A stretch of 8,573 bases of DNA. It comes from CAZGXM01 sp964529795. GTDB lineage: Bacteria; Bacillota; JADQBR01. Each line of letters begins with the position of its first letter. The first letter of the stretch is position 1. The position numbers were made by a program, and so were the translations under genes. Of the stretch, positions 6,701 through 8,573 are shown piece after piece. Below the pieces are notes generated by a model. That model worked only from the letters and a program-made list of their open reading frames with translations. It ran no database searches and was not told the DNA's origin. Location: NCBI GenBank assembly GCA_964529795.1, contig CAZGXM010000087.1:1-8573 (forward strand), read 5' to 3'.

Positions 6701-7108
6701 CTATCCCACCTCCTCTGCAACATTTCCGTAACTCAAGGCTTGGTGCGGGCACCAGGCCACACACTGGGGCGACCCGCCGCAGGAGTCACAAATGCCCACG
6801 CTGTCGTCTTTAACCACAATTACCTTCTGGGGGCACGCGTCTGCACAGGCGTTACAACCGGTACATTCCTCCCTCTCAAAGTGCAGCCGACCGTCCTTAT
6901 ACTCAATGGCACCGGTAGGACATGCCTCGACGCACTCCAGGCAGAGAGTGCATAAGGCCACTTCCGCCCTGATACCCCACCTGTCATAACTTTTATCTAT
7001 CTTTAGCCGGGCCAAAGACGGTTGAAACACCCCTTCTTTTTCCGCGGCACAGGCAAGTTGACAAAGCTTACAGCCGATGCAGCGACTTGTATCAAGATTT
7101 AACCGCAT
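6701..7108 (-). CDS. Four-cluster ferredoxin, electron-transfer subunit of the AOR
   Basis: A 135-residue iron-sulfur protein with 16 cysteines in four groups: C10/C13/C16/C20, C53/C56/C59/C63, C82/C85/C88/C92 and C107/C110/C116/C120. This spacing is that of DmsB/HycB-type subunits carrying four [4Fe-4S] clusters. There is no signal peptide or membrane segment, so it should be cytosolic. The stop lies one base before the AOR start and the ATG overlaps the end of patA by 10 bases, with GAGGGGG (7122-7116) as ribosome site. By analogy with the AorA polyferredoxin of Aromatoleum aromaticum it probably binds the AOR large subunit and passes on its electrons. The final acceptor is not encoded in the window: no flavin subunit like AorC is present. 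Confidence 0.9.
   Translation of the reverse strand: MRLNLDTSRCIGCKLCQLACAAEKEGVFQPSLARLKIDKSYDRWGIRAEVALCTLCLECVEACPTGAIEYKDGRLHFEREECTGCNACADACPQKVIVVKDDSVGICDSCGGSPQCVAWCPHQALSYGNVAEEVG
6708..6714 (-). promoter_or_regulatory. Ribosome binding site deciding the AOR start
   Basis: AGGAGGT at 6714-6708 on the minus strand lies inside the last codons of the ferredoxin gene, eight bases before the ATG at 6699. It rules against the longer in-frame start at 6723, which would add eight residues foreign to the family. Confidence 0.75.
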
Positions 7109-8469
7109 GCCACATCCCCCTCGATTTTTCTCTTGGCTGCTTGGGCAAATACTCTTTCCAAAATCTCCAGCACTCTGTCCAGTTCTTCATAGGAAATGGT
7201 CAGGGCGGGTTCTATGCGTATGGTTTTGGCATTTATCAAAGTCCCGGCCACCAGTACTCCATTTTCAAATAACCCTTTGGCAACCACATAGCCCGTCTCA
7301 TTGTTAACAAACTCAATCCCGATTAAGAGACCTTTGCCCCGAGCTTCCAGACAAACGCTGTCGTATTTCTTGACCAGTTTCTGGAGCTCGGGCAGCAAAT
7401 AGGCTCCCTTTTCCGCAGCTTGCTGGTAAAGTTCTTCCTTGATGACCACATTAATAGTAGCAATGGCAGCGGCACAGCACACGGGGTTACCGCCAAAAGT
7501 GGTTGTATGCAGGAAGGGGTTGGGAGTCATCTTTTCCCAGATCTCTTCAGTAGCCACAAAGGCACCAATGGGCTGGACACCGCCTCCCAGCGCCTTGGCG
7601 AGACACATAATATCGGGAGCCACACCCCAGTGTTCCATGGCAAACATCTTCCCCGTTCTCCCCATTCCGGTCTGCACTTCATCGGCTATCAGCAGTATCC
7701 CATACTCGTCACAGATTTCCCGTACTTTGGGGAAATAGTCGTCGGGCGGTATAATTACCCCGCCTTCACCCTGAATGGGCTCCAATAGAACTGCCGCAAA
7801 CTCTTCCCCCACAAATTTGGCATTTTCAATTTCTTCACGCAGGGCATCTGCGTCACCAAAGGGCACATGTCGAAAACCCGGTACCAGCGGGAAAAAAGGC
7901 TTGCGGAATACCGCCTTGGCCGTGGCCGACAGGGACCCCAATGACTTGCCGTGAAAGCCGCGGGTTGCCGCAATGACACCGCTTCTGCCGGTGTGCAGGC
8001 GGGCAAGTTTCAACGCACCTTCCACGGACTCTGTACCACTATTGGTAAAGAAAGCATATTTCAAATCACCAGGCGTGATAATAGCCAGCAGCTTTGCCAG
8101 CATGGTCCGTAACGGGTCCAGCAATTCCTGGCTATGCAGCGCCTGGCGATTTAACTGGTTTATAACAGCTTCCAATACCCTGGGATTCCTGTGTCCGACA
8201 TTGTAAATGCCATACCCACCCAAACAATCAATAAATTCTTTACCGTAAATATCGGTAAAAGTTGAGCCGCTATCCTCCCATTCAATGGCGGCATAATTGG
8301 TGGATACCGACTTGCGGTATTGGAGAAAACCAGGGTTGACATGTTCCCGGAAACCAGCGACGGTCTCGCTGACCACCCACTTTTTTTCCTCGTCAGTCAG
8401 TTTTTCCTTACCGATAAACTCCAGCAGTTTCTCCGAATACTCCAATCCTTTGACAAGTTTTTCCGACAT
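7099..8469 (-). CDS. patA: Putrescine aminotransferase (class III, PLP-dependent)
   Basis: A 456-residue cytosolic enzyme that moves the amino group of putrescine to 2-oxoglutarate, giving 4-aminobutanal (which cyclises to 1-pyrroline) and glutamate. Against E. coli YgjG/PatA, recalled from memory, long stretches agree: EHVNPGF, RKSV, EFIDCLGG, NVGHRNP, LHSQELLDPLR, GFRHVPFG, DEVQTGMGRTGKMFA, NPFLHTTTFGGNP and AGTLxNAKTIRIEP. PLP contacts are visible: SGTES (144-148), D263 in the DEVQTG motif, and K292 (LAKALGGG) as the Schiff-base lysine. The frame extends to 8571, but GGAGG (8480-8476) six bases before the ATG at 8469 and the agreement with YgjG in length favour this start. It is the first gene of the operon with the ferredoxin and AOR. 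Cadaverine and other diamines are likely side substrates. Confidence 0.93.
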   Translation of the reverse strand: MSEKLVKGLEYSEKLLEFIGKEKLTDEEKKWVVSETVAGFREHVNPGFLQYRKSVSTNYAAIEWEDSGSTFTDIYGKEFIDCLGGYGIYNVGHRNPRVLEAVINQLNRQALHSQELLDPLRTMLAKLLAIITPGDLKYAFFTNSGTESVEGALKLARLHTGRSGVIAATRGFHGKSLGSLSATAKAVFRKPFFPLVPGFRHVPFGDADALREEIENAKFVGEEFAAVLLEPIQGEGGVIIPPDDYFPKVREICDEYGILLIADEVQTGMGRTGKMFAMEHWGVAPDIMCLAKALGGGVQPIGAFVATEEIWEKMTPNPFLHTTTFGGNPVCCAAAIATINVVIKEELYQQAAEKGAYLLPELQKLVKKYDSVCLEARGKGLLIGIEFVNNETGYVVAKGLFENGVLVAGTLINAKTIRIEPALTISYEELDRVLEILERVFAQAAKRKIEGDVACG

Positions 8470-8475
8470 GATAAA

Positions 8476-8480
8476 CCTCC
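8476..8480 (-). promoter_or_regulatory. patA ribosome binding site
   Basis: GGAGG at 8480-8476 on the minus strand with a six-base spacer before ATG 8469. It supports this start over the 34-residue upstream extension that the open frame would allow. Confidence 0.75.
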
Positions 8481-8524
8481 CAATATGGTGTTTTTTTGAA
8501 AAGTTATTGTTCTTCACACTACTC

Positions 8525-8536
8525 CCTTTGCAAAGG
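8525..8536. promoter_or_regulatory. Perfect 12-bp palindrome upstream of patA (possible operator)
   Basis: CCTTTGCAAAGG is a perfect palindrome. It lies just downstream of the candidate -10 box, near the predicted transcription start, which is where a repressor would block initiation. No regulator gene is in the window, so the binding protein is unknown. Confidence 0.4.
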
Positions 8537-8538
8537 TT

Positions 8539-8567
8539 CTGATAATTTTGATAAACCCTTAGTGCAA
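8539..8567 (-). promoter_or_regulatory. Possible sigma-A promoter of the patA-AOR operon
   Basis: The minus strand has TTGCAC (8567-8562), a 17-base spacer and TATCAG (8544-8539), each matching consensus at four of six positions, about 70 bases before the patA ATG. The spacer end and -10 box also contain a TTATCA direct repeat nine bases apart. Spacing is ideal but the boxes are imperfect. Confidence 0.4.
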
Positions 8568-8573
8568 ACACTG

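Noticed and set aside
8470..8571. 34-residue N-terminal extension of the aminotransferase
   Set aside because: The extension is low in family similarity, and the GGAGG at 8480-8476 fits the ATG at 8469; the extension spans the likely promoter.
8470..8573. Sigma-54 promoter upstream of patA
   Set aside because: A TTTGCA resembles the -12 element, but no GG lies at the required distance upstream.
1..8573. CRISPR arrays, tRNA or rRNA genes, insertion sequences
   Set aside because: I saw no regularly spaced repeats, no cloverleaf-like or rRNA-like sequence, and no transposase or terminal inverted repeats.

Overview
The window looks like part of the chromosome of an anaerobic bacterium, most likely a Gram-positive clostridial or Peptococcaceae-like Firmicute. 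The grounds are strong GGAGG-type ribosome binding sites, a tungsten-type aldehyde:ferredoxin oxidoreductase with its own polyferredoxin, and tightly packed operons. This is an inference; there is no rRNA or other taxonomic marker. Every convincing gene lies on the minus strand, so the natural reading order runs from position 8573 down to 1. The shared theme is polyamines.

Operon 1 (8469 to 4704, ending at a terminator at 4533-4568): putrescine aminotransferase (patA), a 16-cysteine four-cluster ferredoxin, a W/Mo aldehyde:ferredoxin oxidoreductase (AOR) and a MoaD/ThiS-like sulfur carrier. The genes overlap or lie 1-16 bases apart. The layout suggests that putrescine is transaminated to 4-aminobutanal, and that this aldehyde is oxidised to 4-aminobutyrate by the AOR, passing electrons to low-potential iron-sulfur carriers rather than to NAD(P). 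A possible promoter and a perfect 12-bp palindrome precede patA.

Middle region (4379 to 2431): a spermidine synthase gene that has lost about 100 internal codons in frame, including the S-adenosyl binding core, and that also departs from the conserved Asp-Pro active-site motif. It is followed by a complete saccharopine-dehydrogenase-family gene whose sequence and context suggest a carboxynorspermidine/carboxyspermidine dehydrogenase-like enzyme.

Operon 2 (2065 to 1, running off the window): potA, potB and the first 24 codons of potC, the ATPase and permeases of a spermidine/putrescine ABC importer. A 347-base gene-free leader precedes potA and holds a strong 27-base dyad. potA probably starts at a TTG codon set by a perfect AGGAGG.

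Taken together, the locus could import polyamines, convert putrescine to GABA through a ferredoxin-linked route, and may have shifted spermidine synthesis away from the classical SpeE route. The patA-AOR half reads as visibly richer in G+C than the pot half, so the two parts may have different histories.
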